NCBI RefSeq assembly: GCF_003333325.1
Contig: NZ_QOLC01000082.1
Location: forward strand, 69,964-133,963
Length of the DNA: 64,000 nucleotides
Direction of reading: 5' to 3'
DNA from: Candidatus Ulvibacter alkanivorans
GTDB taxonomy: Bacteria > Bacteroidota > Bacteroidia > Flavobacteriales > Flavobacteriaceae
Each line of letters starts with the position of its first letter. Positions within the stretch are counted from its first letter, which is position 1. A program made the position numbers and the translations under genes. Below, in pieces: positions 1 to 9,534 of the stretch. The notes beneath the pieces were generated by a model. The model searched no databases. It was not told where the DNA came from and was given only the letters and a program-made list of their open reading frames with translations.

Positions 1-393
1 TGATGCAGACAGGTCGTCTAATGTACGCTTCTCTGTAAAGTAAGAATCGGCATACACATGTTCAATAGTTCCGTTTTGGATATTAGTAACCAAAACATCG
101 TAAAGCGAACGACGAGTTGAACCAATGTTGTTGGTGTCGATAGGGTAATACAATGGGAAGTTTACACGCTCATCCAGATCGATGATCTCCCATGTAGTTT
201 TAGACCACAACACATCACGCTCATCCGTATACCCGTAAGGTAGCGGCTCATCATTGTCGTAGGCAATTTGGGCTTCAGTCTTTTTGCCTATCTCCTCAGG
301 GGTCTTGGCGTTTAGGACATTCAATTGTGCTTGCGCACCGAATGATCCTAACAACAGACCAACACCACATAAAACAACATTTCTCAAATTCAT
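1..393 (-). CDS. gldN: GldN, gliding motility / type IX secretion protein (3' part outside window)
   Basis: Only the first 131 codons are present; the gene runs off the left edge. The ATG at 393 opens a typical signal peptide (hydrophobic core VVLCGVGLLLG, then GAQAQ), followed by a mature part containing PYGYTDERDVLWSK and WEIIDLDERVNFPLYY, which I recognise as GldN. In the family, GldN is a periplasmic partner of the GldK lipoprotein, together forming a ring of the type IX secretion system that drives adhesin export and gliding. It lies 16 bases after gldM in the order gldK-gldL-gldM-gldN, as in other Flavobacteriaceae, so it is very probably the last gene of that operon. Confidence 0.95.
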   Translation of the reverse strand, partial: MNLRNVVLCGVGLLLGSFGAQAQLNVLNAKTPEEIGKKTEAQIAYDNDEPLPYGYTDERDVLWSKTTWEIIDLDERVNFPLYYPIDTNNIGSTRRSLYDVLVTNIQNGTIEHVYADSYFTEKRTLDDLSAS

Positions 394-409
394 AAATTAG
401 GTTTTAATC

Positions 410-1972
410 TTAATTTGTTAACTCAATAATTACAGGAGAAGTTTTCTTAAGTATTACATTACTTCCCTGTACTTTGGCATTAATATCGAAGATCTGCACA
501 GCATCTCCTCGACCTGCTCTACGCAATGCACCTTTAGCTGCATTGTCTAATCGTGTACCATTTACACGCACAGTTGGTTGTCCTGACACTTTAAAGCTAA
601 ATCCGGTAACATTTAGATTCACATCAAAGTCGAAATCAGGTAACACGGCGCTTACGGTTGAAATTTCAAGACCTTGGCGCTGCATTCTTACAATTCCGGT
701 TTCCCCACGAATGGCTCCTACCGGTGCAGGAATATCCTTGATACGGAAAACAGCCGGTGTGCTAATATTTTGTCCATCAGGCAATGTACCGCTTGCGGTA
801 ATAGTTACCTCACGACCCGTTCCGGGGCGCATTACATACTTACTACCAGAGACTTGACTTAGCCCTGTTGCTCGTGCACTCACCTTGTTATCAGGAATTC
901 CAGGGATAGACACTGTCATTGGGTTATCAACTCCACGGTATACCACGTTCATCTTGTCTGCAGAGATCACAGCAGAATTTGGTTTAGAAATTGTTGAGAA
1001 CCCTGTACTTACAGGTATTTCAACTTCCTCTCCATCCTGTAAGAAAATTAAATTTCCTTCAATTTTATGGTCACCAGGACTTCCAGCATTTATGTTCAAT
1101 TTTACTTTACCACTTTCTATGGTGTACTGATCTTCGGTTAACGGTCTTCCGTCTAACGTTAACTCAACACGATTAGGTCGTGTATTAGGATCTTTACGCC
1201 CTAGTACAATTCCACCTTCAAAAGGCTCTCCTGAATAGTACGCCGATTTAGACGCTTCTAATAAAGTATTGTATTGTGTAAAAGACAGTGCAGCAGCTTG
1301 TTGACCTGCTAACATTGTAGACAGAATTTCACTTTCGGTTGTTTTAACATCGTTTTGCATCTGTGTCATCTTTGTTCTAGATGCCACCAATGGAAAACCT
1401 TCAAAGTGATAATTCAACCAAGGCACTTCAACACCATCACGACGCGTTTCAGGCTGAGTTTCAAACTTGGATTGAACGTCTGCGGCAATATTTTGAAATC
1501 TTGGATCATCCCCAATAATTTCTAATACACCTTCACGATACGTATCAATCTTAGCTACAAACTCTTTTCCTTCCGGCGATAAATTATCACCTTGGAAGAA
1601 AGTTCGATCTAGATAATCGGGCTTATCCTGAACTTCGTAATCTGTTTTTTCATCTTCCTTTACAGTCGCCATCATATCGCTTTTTATATTGGCGATATAA
1701 CTACTGAATTCGGTAGATAGCTGACTAATTTGATCAGCTTTTTGCTTGACATCTCCGTACTGTTCAGGTTGTTCGGCTGCTTTTGTAGCAAGACTTTCCA
1801 TGAACGCTTCGTTTCGCGCTTCGGTTGCCGTGTTAGATTCTGATAATCTCTCATTTAAAAGTCCGAAAGCCGATAAGACTTCCTTAGACATATTTAGTGC
1901 CAGCATCGCGATGAAAACCAAATACATTAGGTTAATCATCTTTTGTCTGGGGGATAAACTTCCTTTAGCCAT
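410..1972 (-). CDS. gldM: GldM, type IX secretion motor protein
   Basis: A 520-residue protein, close to the usual family length of about 515. It has a short cytoplasmic start with Arg9, one transmembrane helix at about residues 12-31 (MINLMYLVFIAMLALNM), then a long periplasmic part. In the studied Flavobacterium motor, GldM dimers pass through a GldL pentamer and turn proton flow into movement of the periplasmic part; an arginine at position 9 interacts with a GldL glutamate, and both residues are present here. The gene is 46 bases downstream of gldL and 16 upstream of gldN, consistent with one transcript. Confidence 0.97.
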   Translation of the reverse strand: MAKGSLSPRQKMINLMYLVFIAMLALNMSKEVLSAFGLLNERLSESNTATEARNEAFMESLATKAAEQPEQYGDVKQKADQISQLSTEFSSYIANIKSDMMATVKEDEKTDYEVQDKPDYLDRTFFQGDNLSPEGKEFVAKIDTYREGVLEIIGDDPRFQNIAADVQSKFETQPETRRDGVEVPWLNYHFEGFPLVASRTKMTQMQNDVKTTESEILSTMLAGQQAAALSFTQYNTLLEASKSAYYSGEPFEGGIVLGRKDPNTRPNRVELTLDGRPLTEDQYTIESGKVKLNINAGSPGDHKIEGNLIFLQDGEEVEIPVSTGFSTISKPNSAVISADKMNVVYRGVDNPMTVSIPGIPDNKVSARATGLSQVSGSKYVMRPGTGREVTITASGTLPDGQNISTPAVFRIKDIPAPVGAIRGETGIVRMQRQGLEISTVSAVLPDFDFDVNLNVTGFSFKVSGQPTVRVNGTRLDNAAKGALRRAGRGDAVQIFDINAKVQGSNVILKKTSPVIIELTN

Positions 1973-2018
1973 GTTCTTTTAGTTTTTTTGTGTTTATAAA
2001 AGTGTGTCTAATAGGAAA

Positions 2019-2663
2019 TTAGTTTCTGTTCATTGCAGATAGCATACCTCCGTAAACTCCATTCAATGAAGAAAGGTTGGTTGCCAAGTGCTCCATTTGC
2101 TGTTTAAGTTGTTCTGCATTTTCAGCAACGCGCTCGTTCACTTCCGTTTGACGGCTAGTAGATTCTACTTGTACTTTATATAAGCTGTTCAATGATTCCA
2201 TTTGTGCAGCCGCTAGTGCCATTTCTTCGCTATATTTCTTGGTAGAGTTCATAGCTTCGGCAGTAGGTGCCATTCCTTTTGCAGCTCCTTCGAAAGAACG
2301 GATGCTTGTGCTAAGGCTGTTCATTAATTCTGAATCGATACGAGCATCTTTTAGCATCTCGTCTAATTTCTTAGAAAGTAATCCTTCTGCATCTTTAGGT
2401 TGCTCGGCTTTTTTACCTTTAGAAGCTCCACCTGCCAACTCTGGGTATACCAATGACCAATCCAAGTCGTCATCTACCGGCTCGAATGCAGATATCGCGA
2501 AAATGATAGCTTCGGTAATAAGACCGATGGCCAATAACAATCCTCCGTTTAGGGGACCTAATTCCCAGTGAAGGATTTTAAATAAGGCTCCTAAAATTAC
2601 GATAGAAGCTCCAAGCCCGTAGGCCATATTAAATAATTTCTTTGATGATCTTGATTGTGCCAT
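2019..2663 (-). CDS. gldL: GldL, type IX secretion motor protein
   Basis: 214 residues, the normal length for GldL. Two transmembrane helices lie at about residues 12-31 and 37-58, followed by a cytoplasmic helical tail rich in E, Q, S and K. Residues Y15, K29, H32 and E51 sit where the polar residues described for the Flavobacterium proton channel (Y13, K27, H30, E49) are expected, shifted by two. That conservation is what I see; proton conduction is family knowledge. The gene lies between gldK and gldM in the same orientation with a 67-base gap to gldK. Confidence 0.97.
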   Translation of the reverse strand: MAQSRSSKKLFNMAYGLGASIVILGALFKILHWELGPLNGGLLLAIGLITEAIIFAISAFEPVDDDLDWSLVYPELAGGASKGKKAEQPKDAEGLLSKKLDEMLKDARIDSELMNSLSTSIRSFEGAAKGMAPTAEAMNSTKKYSEEMALAAAQMESLNSLYKVQVESTSRQTEVNERVAENAEQLKQQMEHLATNLSSLNGVYGGMLSAMNRN

Positions 2664-2730
2664 AATACAATAATTTAGTTTAGTTAAGTTTAATTTAGGT
2701 TGCGTTTATGCGCTATTTTTTCTGAAGGGT

Positions 2731-4104
2731 TTATCGGGCGTCACCGAACTTTTCGTTCAATACTACGTCGGTTCCCATATAATCCTGTACGGTTCTAAAG
2801 CCAATATAGCTTCTGGCAGAATCTGCATACTCGTAGTCACGAGTACTCACCTGAAGAAAATAAGCAACGTCTTTCCAAGAACCTCCACGAACTACTTTAC
2901 GCATATTGGTATCGTCGTTTACGTTCGGGTTCATCGTAGAAGTATATTCATAAGATGCTGGATCGTAGGATGAGTCTACCCACTCACTTACGTTTCCGGC
3001 CATATTATACAAGTTATAGTCATTGGGCTCGTATGCATCGGCCTCTACAGTGTATAGGGCTTGATCTGCAGCATAGTCACCACGTAATGGCTTAAAGTTC
3101 GCTAAGAAACAACCACGGTCATTCTTAGCGTAAGGACCACCCCAAGGATAGGTAGCAGATTCGAGACCACCACGCGCTGCATATTCCCATTCGGCCTCTC
3201 CAGGAAGTCTGAATGAATTTACATGCTGACGTCTTCTCGACTTCTGGTACGCATTCTTGTAAAGGGTTCTCCATGCACAAAAAGCTTTCGCTTGCTTCCA
3301 ACTAACCCCAACTACCGGGTAATCACCATAGGCTTCATGCCAGAAGTAATCATTGTGCATTGGTTCATTATACGAATAATTAAAATCCTTGATCCAAACG
3401 GTAGTGTCGGGATAGATATTAACTTCTTCTTTCTTTATAAAGTCTTTTCTTCGCTTAGATTTGTCACGCGCAGCAGCTTGAATGTCCATATAAGTGTACT
3501 GGAACTTCAATTTTTCTACGTCGATGGTACGTTGCCCGTTATACGCCTCTTCGGCAGGGATGTACATGGTATCCATTACTTCAGAATAGTATTCATCGGG
3601 ATATTCAGAAGTGTCCCAAATTAGGTCCACATCGTTATTGATCTTTCTACCGGCGTAGAAATCTTCTCCCATTCCGAAGTAGTTATCGTACATATACTGT
3701 TCGTATGGGGTCATTTCTTCGTTCTCCTGATCCACAAAGGCAAATTCGCCAATACCACCGTCTCCCGGTGTAGCTCCTACTTCGTCGGCAAGGATCGCAA
3801 GTTTTAATCGTACGGTAGAGTCCCGCACCCAATTTACAAACTGACGGTATTCAGCATTGGTAATTTCGGTCTCGTCCATATAGAAGGAACGAACCGTAAC
3901 AGTTTTTGTTGGCGCATCGTTGACGGCAACAAAATCGTCGTCAGATTTACCCATGATGAAAGCCCCACCCGGTACAAGTGTCATACCATAAGGCTTTTCA
4001 GGATACCATTTCTTACCTTTTGCTCCTACCAATTCACCTCTGTCTCCAGAGTTACAACTGAACAAAAAGGCAACAATCGCAGTTAATGCAATAAACTTCT
4101 TCAT
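2731..4104 (-). CDS. gldK: GldK, outer-membrane lipoprotein of the type IX secretion system
   Basis: 457 residues. The N-terminus is a lipoprotein signal ending FLFSC, with Cys17 the likely lipidated residue. The remainder is a formylglycine-generating-enzyme/sulfatase-modifying-factor fold: it begins MTLVPGGAFIMG at about residue 41 and ends with GNVSEWVDSSYD, VVRGGSWKD and YIGFRTV near residues 370-440. In the family this fold is structural; GldK and GldN form the periplasmic ring. First gene of the gldKLMN block, with 115 bases of AT-rich upstream DNA holding a candidate promoter. Confidence 0.96.
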   Translation of the reverse strand: MKKFIALTAIVAFLFSCNSGDRGELVGAKGKKWYPEKPYGMTLVPGGAFIMGKSDDDFVAVNDAPTKTVTVRSFYMDETEITNAEYRQFVNWVRDSTVRLKLAILADEVGATPGDGGIGEFAFVDQENEEMTPYEQYMYDNYFGMGEDFYAGRKINNDVDLIWDTSEYPDEYYSEVMDTMYIPAEEAYNGQRTIDVEKLKFQYTYMDIQAAARDKSKRRKDFIKKEEVNIYPDTTVWIKDFNYSYNEPMHNDYFWHEAYGDYPVVGVSWKQAKAFCAWRTLYKNAYQKSRRRQHVNSFRLPGEAEWEYAARGGLESATYPWGGPYAKNDRGCFLANFKPLRGDYAADQALYTVEADAYEPNDYNLYNMAGNVSEWVDSSYDPASYEYTSTMNPNVNDDTNMRKVVRGGSWKDVAYFLQVSTRDYEYADSARSYIGFRTVQDYMGTDVVLNEKFGDAR

Positions 4105-4139
4105 AGGTATTTAGGTTAAATTTTCGAGATTCAAGGGCG

Positions 4140-4170
4140 TAAACCTATTTATAAAATTTTAAAAAAACAA
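4140..4170 (-). promoter_or_regulatory. candidate promoter of gldKLMN
   Basis: Read on the minus strand, TTG, a 20-base spacer and TAGGTTTA (7 of 8 matches to the Bacteroidota -7 element TAnnTTTG) lie 36-66 bases ahead of the gldK start. No better match is visible in the gap. This is a motif match only. Confidence 0.4.
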
Positions 4171-4219
4171 CAATTTTCTTAAAAAACCCTTAAACCTTGG
4201 TTTTACTTAGTTCGTTTGA

Positions 4220-5383
4220 TTATACTTCGTTTTTCCGGCGGGCTTTGTACCACCGTTCAGGAATTTCCTGATTTGTCGCACCCAAATATTCGCCATAAGT
4301 GCAAGGTAATAACGTTCGTCTTTTTAATTTATTATTAACATTTGAAATAAAAGGCAATTCTATCCACCATCTTCCGGTTTTATTGCTCTTTTTAAACACT
4401 AATATTTCATCTTCTACCGGCACTTGGTAGGTAGTATAGAGTTCTTCATTATCAAAATCTTCATCGGCAACCCTAAAATTCACGCCTTCTACAAAATACC
4501 ACAGCACCTGAGCAACCAACATTGCTGCACTCTTCACCTCGCTAAAATCTCTTAATTCGTAGATCCCAAACGAGCTCACTCTGTTACTTATACCCGCATA
4601 ACGTGCTATAGCACATATCTCTCTTCCATCGAAGCCATTTGGACTTTCATTATTTCTATAACTGATTTCTGAGCTTTTTATTGCTGAAATGTCCAACGCC
4701 ACTATATCTGCATTACGCAAAATAGGCTCCGTCACCGAAATATCGGCCGTGACCTCTCCCAAGCGATAGGCATCGAAGTACAGTTTGTCCATTAATGAAA
4801 TTTCCTGTGGCGCATTAAAGAATGACTGGTACCCAAGTGTACTATAATTAAACAGGTTATAAGGCTTGTCTACGATTATCTTTCCAACGTACGACTTATT
4901 CGTAATGGGTTTCTCGGCATCCCCCAGATCGAAACGGGTGTCAACATTTACCAAATTCACCATCTTCTCCATCGAGTCGTAGGCACGGTATTGTGCATAT
5001 AACAGATCTTGACTACCGCCTAATATAAGTGGAATTATGTTTTTACGCAGCAACGCATCGGTAACGGTTTTGAATGCAAAATAGGTGTCTTCTACAGTTT
5101 CTCCCGGTTCAATATCACCAAGATCTACAATACGATGCGACCAGTTTCCGGGATATAATGCATACAACGCTTTTCGAAATGCATCGAAAGAGAGCGTGTC
5201 ACCTATATAATTAACATCGTTCCTATTTTCACGTACGCCTAAGAGGGCAAATTTTACGCCTTTTAGATCTGGCAGATCACCAGCCGTGTTGTGGATCTCA
5301 ATTTGTTTTCCTAATACGCCAGCCGGCAGCACCTCCTTATGGGCAAGTACCGATTTGGCAACCGGGGACAGAAATTCAATCAT
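4220..5383 (-). CDS. arginase/formimidoylglutamase-fold protein with degenerate metal sites
   Basis: 387 residues. The order of the three ureohydrolase signature regions is recognisable: ILGGSQDLLYAQ (normally GGDHS), VNVDTRFDLGD (normally DAHxD) and VALDISAIKSSE (normally DxDxxDP). Several of the aspartate and histidine residues that bind the two manganese ions are replaced, so hydrolysis of arginine or formimidoylglutamate is doubtful. Flavobacterial relatives are usually labelled formimidoylglutamase. The ATG overlaps the stop codon of topA (TAATG), so it is co-translated with topoisomerase I. No hut or arginine catabolism genes are nearby. Role unknown; a non-catalytic or altered activity is my inference. 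Confidence 0.8.
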   Translation of the reverse strand: MIEFLSPVAKSVLAHKEVLPAGVLGKQIEIHNTAGDLPDLKGVKFALLGVRENRNDVNYIGDTLSFDAFRKALYALYPGNWSHRIVDLGDIEPGETVEDTYFAFKTVTDALLRKNIIPLILGGSQDLLYAQYRAYDSMEKMVNLVNVDTRFDLGDAEKPITNKSYVGKIIVDKPYNLFNYSTLGYQSFFNAPQEISLMDKLYFDAYRLGEVTADISVTEPILRNADIVALDISAIKSSEISYRNNESPNGFDGREICAIARYAGISNRVSSFGIYELRDFSEVKSAAMLVAQVLWYFVEGVNFRVADEDFDNEELYTTYQVPVEDEILVFKKSNKTGRWWIELPFISNVNNKLKRRTLLPCTYGEYLGATNQEIPERWYKARRKNEV

Positions 5384-7881
5384 TATTTTTTCTTAGCAGT
5401 CGATTTTTTTTTACGGGTCGTTTTTTTCTTTGGCCCTTTTTTGGCAAGCAGGTCTTTGGCATCTTCTAAGGTAATCTTATCGGCTTTTGTGCTCTTAGGC
5501 AATTCTACTTTTGTTTTACCTTTAATAAGATTAAATCTTCCCCAACGTGCTTTCTCTAATCGTATTCCTTCTTCGGGCCATTCGTTGATCAATTTATCGA
5601 TCTCCTTTTGCTTTTTAAGTTCGATCAATTCTTCAATGTCTTCTTCGGAAAGATTATCGAAATCATATTTCTTGTTCACATTAATAAACATATTGTTCCA
5701 CTTAATAAATGGACCAAATCTACCTTTCCCTTTTTGAACCGGCAATCCTTCATACATATATATAGGTGCATCGGCTTTTTTCTTTGCTTCTATCAACTCT
5801 TTGGCATATGCCATATCAACGTCTAATGGGTCCATCCCTTTTGGAAGGGAGATAAATTTCTTTCCGAAGCGAACATAAGGCCCATAACGTCCATTGTTCA
5901 CCTCAACTTCTTCGTTGTCGTATACGCCTAATGTCTTCGGAAGCTTGAACAGGTCCATTACTTCCTCATAGGTTACTAAATGCAATTGCTGGTCGGGACG
6001 TAAGCTCGCAAACTTCTTCTCTTCATCTTCGGGCGCTCCTATTTGTGCCATAGGTCCATACTTTCCTAATCGCACTAAGACCGGTTTTCCTGTTTCAGGA
6101 TCTTCACCTAAAATACGTTCGCCACTTTCGCGATCGGCATTTTCTTGCACATCTTCCACACGCGGATGAAACTTTGCGTAGAAGTCTTTCATCATCTGTG
6201 TCCACTCCTCTTTCCCTTCTGCTATATCATCAAAATCGGCCTCAACTTTAGCGGTAAAGTTGTAATCTAGAATATTCTCGAAATGATCCACTAAAAAATC
6301 GTTCACAATAAGTCCGATGTCGGTAGGCACCAACTTCCCTTTATCACTTCCAACGGTTTCGGTGAGTTCTTTTTCTTTTAGTGAGCCTCCATCTAAGGTC
6401 ATTTGCAAATACGATCGCTCGGTACCTTCAACAGTACCTTTTTCAACATAGTTCCTATTTATAATGGTAGAAATAGTTGGTGCATAGGTAGATGGTCGCC
6501 CAATGCCTAATTCTTCCAATTGTTTTACCAGCGAAGCTTCTGTATATCGATACGGCGGACGCGTAAAACGTTGGGTTGCGGTTATGTATTCGTTCGATAA
6601 AGTATCGTTCTTCTTCAAATTTGGCAGCATTCCGTCTTGTTCTTCATCTTCAAAATCGGTTCCTTCCAAATACACTTTTAAGAAACCATCGAACTTTATC
6701 ATTTCTCCGTTGGCTGTAAATTGTTCGGCAAGAGTTTCCGAAGCATGTATTCCAATCTTTACATTGGTGCGTTCTAATTGTGCATCACTCATTTGTGATG
6801 CGAGGGTCCGTTTCCAAATAAGGTCATACAATCGCGCTTGGTCCCTATCGCCTTCTATGGTATGAACAGACATATCGGTAGGTCGTATTGCCTCATGGGC
6901 TTCTTGGGCTCCTTTCGACTTGCCTTTATAGTTTCTTGGTTTGCTATACGAAGCGCCGTACGAAGATTCGATCTCTTTTTGAGCAGCCGCTTTGGCGTCG
7001 TTCGACAGGTTTACACTGTCGGTTCTCATATAGGTAATACGTCCCGCCTCATACAAGCGTTGTGCAATGGTCATGGTTTTTCCTACGGAAAAATACAACT
7101 TACGTGAAGCTTCCTGCTGTAAGGTAGAGGTTGTAAATGGCGGAGCGGGTGATTTTTTAGCCGGTTTTTTAGTTAGGTCGGCAATCGTATAAGAAGCTCC
7201 TATATTCTTTTGAAGGAATTCACGTGCTGCTTCCTCGGTATCAAAATTCTTAGGTAGTTTGGCTTTAAATTTACTGCCGTCGGCAGTGGTAAACTCGGCA
7301 TCGATACGATATGAGCCAACCGGTGTAAAGGCCTCTATGTCTCTTTCGCGTTCTACAATAAGTCGAACCGCCACACTTTGCACACGTCCGGCAGAAAGCC
7401 CTCCTTTTACTTTTCGCCACAAGACCGGAGATAGTTCGTAGCCCACCAAACGGTCTAAAACACGTCTGGCCTGCTGCGCATTTACCAAATTATAATCGAT
7501 CTTACGCGGATTCTCAATTGCTTTTAATATTGCCGACTTGGTGATCTCGTGGAAAACGATACGTTTGGTCTTTTCTTCATCCAGATCCAATTCCTCGGCC
7601 AAGTGCCAAGCAATGGCCTCTCCTTCTCTATCTTCATCACTCGCCAGCCATACAGTATCTGCTTTTTTAGAAAGTTGTTTGAGCTCTTTTACCAAGCTTT
7701 TCTTATCGGAGGACACAGTATATTTAGGGGTAAAATCACCCTCAACATCAACACCCAACTCCTTAGAAGGCAGATCGGCTATATGCCCAAAGCTAGATGC
7801 AACCTTGAAATCTTTTCCTAGAAATTTTTCAATGGTTTTTGCCTTCGCAGGTGACTCCACTATCACTAAATTCTTTGCCAT
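5383..7881 (-). CDS. topA: DNA topoisomerase I (type IA)
   Basis: 832 residues. An N-terminal Toprim domain starts at residue 3 (LVIVESPAKAKTIEKFL) and contains DEDREGEAIAWH. The strand-cleaving tyrosine lies in GRITYMRTDS, near residue 290. There are no zinc-finger cysteine clusters; instead the C-terminal third carries repeats with a GRYGPYVRFG or GRFGPFIKW core, the topoisomerase C-terminal repeat type common in Bacteroidota. It ends in a lysine-rich tail. The enzyme relaxes negative supercoils by single-strand passage. First gene of a pair with the arginase-fold gene, to which it is linked by a TAATG overlap. Confidence 0.98.
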   Translation of the reverse strand: MAKNLVIVESPAKAKTIEKFLGKDFKVASSFGHIADLPSKELGVDVEGDFTPKYTVSSDKKSLVKELKQLSKKADTVWLASDEDREGEAIAWHLAEELDLDEEKTKRIVFHEITKSAILKAIENPRKIDYNLVNAQQARRVLDRLVGYELSPVLWRKVKGGLSAGRVQSVAVRLIVERERDIEAFTPVGSYRIDAEFTTADGSKFKAKLPKNFDTEEAAREFLQKNIGASYTIADLTKKPAKKSPAPPFTTSTLQQEASRKLYFSVGKTMTIAQRLYEAGRITYMRTDSVNLSNDAKAAAQKEIESSYGASYSKPRNYKGKSKGAQEAHEAIRPTDMSVHTIEGDRDQARLYDLIWKRTLASQMSDAQLERTNVKIGIHASETLAEQFTANGEMIKFDGFLKVYLEGTDFEDEEQDGMLPNLKKNDTLSNEYITATQRFTRPPYRYTEASLVKQLEELGIGRPSTYAPTISTIINRNYVEKGTVEGTERSYLQMTLDGGSLKEKELTETVGSDKGKLVPTDIGLIVNDFLVDHFENILDYNFTAKVEADFDDIAEGKEEWTQMMKDFYAKFHPRVEDVQENADRESGERILGEDPETGKPVLVRLGKYGPMAQIGAPEDEEKKFASLRPDQQLHLVTYEEVMDLFKLPKTLGVYDNEEVEVNNGRYGPYVRFGKKFISLPKGMDPLDVDMAYAKELIEAKKKADAPIYMYEGLPVQKGKGRFGPFIKWNNMFINVNKKYDFDNLSEEDIEELIELKKQKEIDKLINEWPEEGIRLEKARWGRFNLIKGKTKVELPKSTKADKITLEDAKDLLAKKGPKKKTTRKKKSTAKKK

Positions 7882-7901
7882 ATTCGATTTTGTTTGGGCT
7901 A

Positions 7902-7909
7902 CAAAAGTA
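7902..7909 (-). promoter_or_regulatory. -7 element of the topA promoter
   Basis: TACTTTTG on the minus strand is an exact match to TAnnTTTG, 20 bases ahead of the topA ATG. The -33 region is not a good TTTG match, so only the -7 element is claimed. Confidence 0.55.
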
Positions 7910-8021
7910 TGTGATTTTTTTTATACTGAATTTCAAACCCTAAAATTTAAGCTTCTGTTAACTATATAATTTATGAAATATCAGGAAATTACAGTACCTA
8001 TATTTTTAGCGCATCTCATCC

Positions 8022-8648
8022 ATGAAACATTTTTTTGCTTTTCTGAAACATAAGGGTTGGGCAATAACGTTGTTCCTGCTATGCGCAGTTCTATTTCAAA
8101 GTTGTAGTTCTATAGCCGATTATCCCACCTACGCTAAAAAGAATACCATCGTGCACGTGGTGGTTGAAATTCCCGCAGGCACTAACAAAAAGATAGAATA
8201 CAACGCTGCTTCAAATAGTTTTAAAGCACCACTACTAGATGGAAAGCAGCGAAGTATCGCTTATCTGCCATATATTGGAAACTACGGATTTATTCCCGGT
8301 ACCTTTTCAAATCCTCGAACGGGAGGTGACGGCGACGCCTTAGATGCACTTGTATTATGTGAACGGCTGTATAGTGGTTCGGTAGTGACGGCAAAACCTA
8401 TAGGTATTTTGAAACTTACAGATAATGGAGAACGTGATTATAAGGTGATCTGTATTCCTTCCGAAGAAAAATTACAAACCATTACAGCGAATTCTTTTCT
8501 CGAGCTTTCAGAAAAATATCCCGGAATGCTTCAAATAATCGAACTTTGGTTTACAAATTACAATCCGTTAGACCCTGTCGAAATTATTGGATGGGGCGAC
8601 GAAACCGAAGCCCTTTCAGAAATAAACAAGGCGCTAAGCGAAAAATAG
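8022..8648 (+). CDS. inorganic pyrophosphatase family lipoprotein
   Basis: 208 residues. It starts with a lipoprotein signal (LFQSC, Cys28), unlike ordinary cytoplasmic pyrophosphatase. The mature part follows soluble family I pyrophosphatase: HVVVEIPAGTNKKIEYN, LPYIGNYGFIPGTF, GDGDALDALVL (the DxDxxD metal-binding motif) and KLTDNGERDYKVICIP with the two further aspartates. The catalytic residues therefore look intact. Family members hydrolyse pyrophosphate to phosphate with magnesium. With a lipidated N-terminus it should sit on a membrane facing the periplasm, so a scavenging rather than anabolic role is my inference. It converges with the next gene with only 3 bases between. Confidence 0.88.
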   Translation: MKHFFAFLKHKGWAITLFLLCAVLFQSCSSIADYPTYAKKNTIVHVVVEIPAGTNKKIEYNAASNSFKAPLLDGKQRSIAYLPYIGNYGFIPGTFSNPRTGGDGDALDALVLCERLYSGSVVTAKPIGILKLTDNGERDYKVICIPSEEKLQTITANSFLELSEKYPGMLQIIELWFTNYNPLDPVEIIGWGDETEALSEINKALSEK

Positions 8649-8651
8649 ATC

Positions 8652-9425
8652 TTAACCCTGATTCAAGTCTGTTGGCACTGTATCGTTCTCGAATCCTATG
8701 GTGTCTTTATATAGGTAATACATAGGTATATGCACGAAAAATGCGGTAACAAAAACGCCAATAAAACAAACCAATATTCCTAATTGAGCAATAATGGACG
8801 ACAAAATGATCAGTCCGAAAATGATAAGCCAAAACCGATTCCCTAATTTGAAACTGGCACGAATAATTGCTCCTGCCGACAACTTTTTATTGAACGCAAA
8901 AATAGGTGCGATCAATTGTAAGGGAACCATTACATAAAAAATGGGGAGGTAACATAGCAGGGCGGCCGCTAATGCGATCCCCATAGTAGCCAAAGACAAT
9001 AACAACATTTTTCCAAAATAGGATCTCATATAAGTAAAATAACCCCCAACTTCTATAGGTTGCCCGGTATCTTCACGTTGACATACCTTATAAAAATGAG
9101 CAGTGATAGCCAAACTCACGACTTGCATTAAAAATGTGACCAAAAAGATCACAATTATATACACTACGATCAACACAGGCGAAAAATCCAGTTCCGGCTC
9201 GTAATAATGCCCATTGATCGAGGCGTCTATCATTTCGATATACATTGGTGCAAAGGGCGCATAAACCAAAATGATAATAGGAATTGCAACTGCTATGGTG
9301 ATCAACCCATGTTTAAGACATTCTTGCCAAACTTTCTTAAACAATTCGAAGCTACGGGTAAGGATGTCGCCAAAATCGGGTTTTGGCGCATTTGCGATCT
9401 TTCTAAAAAGGGTTGGTTCCATCAA
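8652..9425 (-). CDS. integral membrane protein of unknown function
   Basis: 257 residues, with about five or six hydrophobic helices (for example [20 protein letters not shown] and [17 protein letters not shown]) after a soluble start [18 protein letters not shown]. The start resembles membrane proteins that flavobacterial genomes often label beta-carotene monooxygenase, a name not supported by the sequence: no iron-binding histidine pattern of carotenoid oxygenases is seen. No motif suggests a substrate. It stands alone, transcribed away from miaB. Confidence 0.75.
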   Translation of the reverse strand: MMEPTLFRKIANAPKPDFGDILTRSFELFKKVWQECLKHGLITIAVAIPIIILVYAPFAPMYIEMIDASINGHYYEPELDFSPVLIVVYIIVIFLVTFLMQVVSLAITAHFYKVCQREDTGQPIEVGGYFTYMRSYFGKMLLLSLATMGIALAAALLCYLPIFYVMVPLQLIAPIFAFNKKLSAGAIIRASFKLGNRFWLIIFGLIILSSIIAQLGILVCFIGVFVTAFFVHIPMYYLYKDTIGFENDTVPTDLNQG

Positions 9426-9476
9426 GGTGGTTTTTTGCGGTTATTACTTCAAATGTATGAAAAAGAAGTCTGCCAC

Positions 9477-9509
9477 TTTGTCACAAACTATAATTAAATT
9501 GTATCTTTG
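9477..9509 (+). promoter_or_regulatory. promoter of the miaB gene cluster
   Basis: TTTG at 9477-9480, a 21-base spacer, then TATCTTTG at 9502-9509. Both elements match the Bacteroidota housekeeping promoter (TTTG / TAnnTTTG). It lies 26 bases ahead of the ATG of miaB and supports a start at 9535 rather than further upstream. Confidence 0.75.
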
Positions 9510-9534
9510 CCGTTGCTCACCACCACAGGTGAAA

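Noticed and set aside
9271..9534. Upstream in-frame extension of miaB by 88 codons
   Set aside because: It overlaps the promoter at 9477-9509 and the opposing membrane-protein gene, and the translated part does not resemble MiaB.
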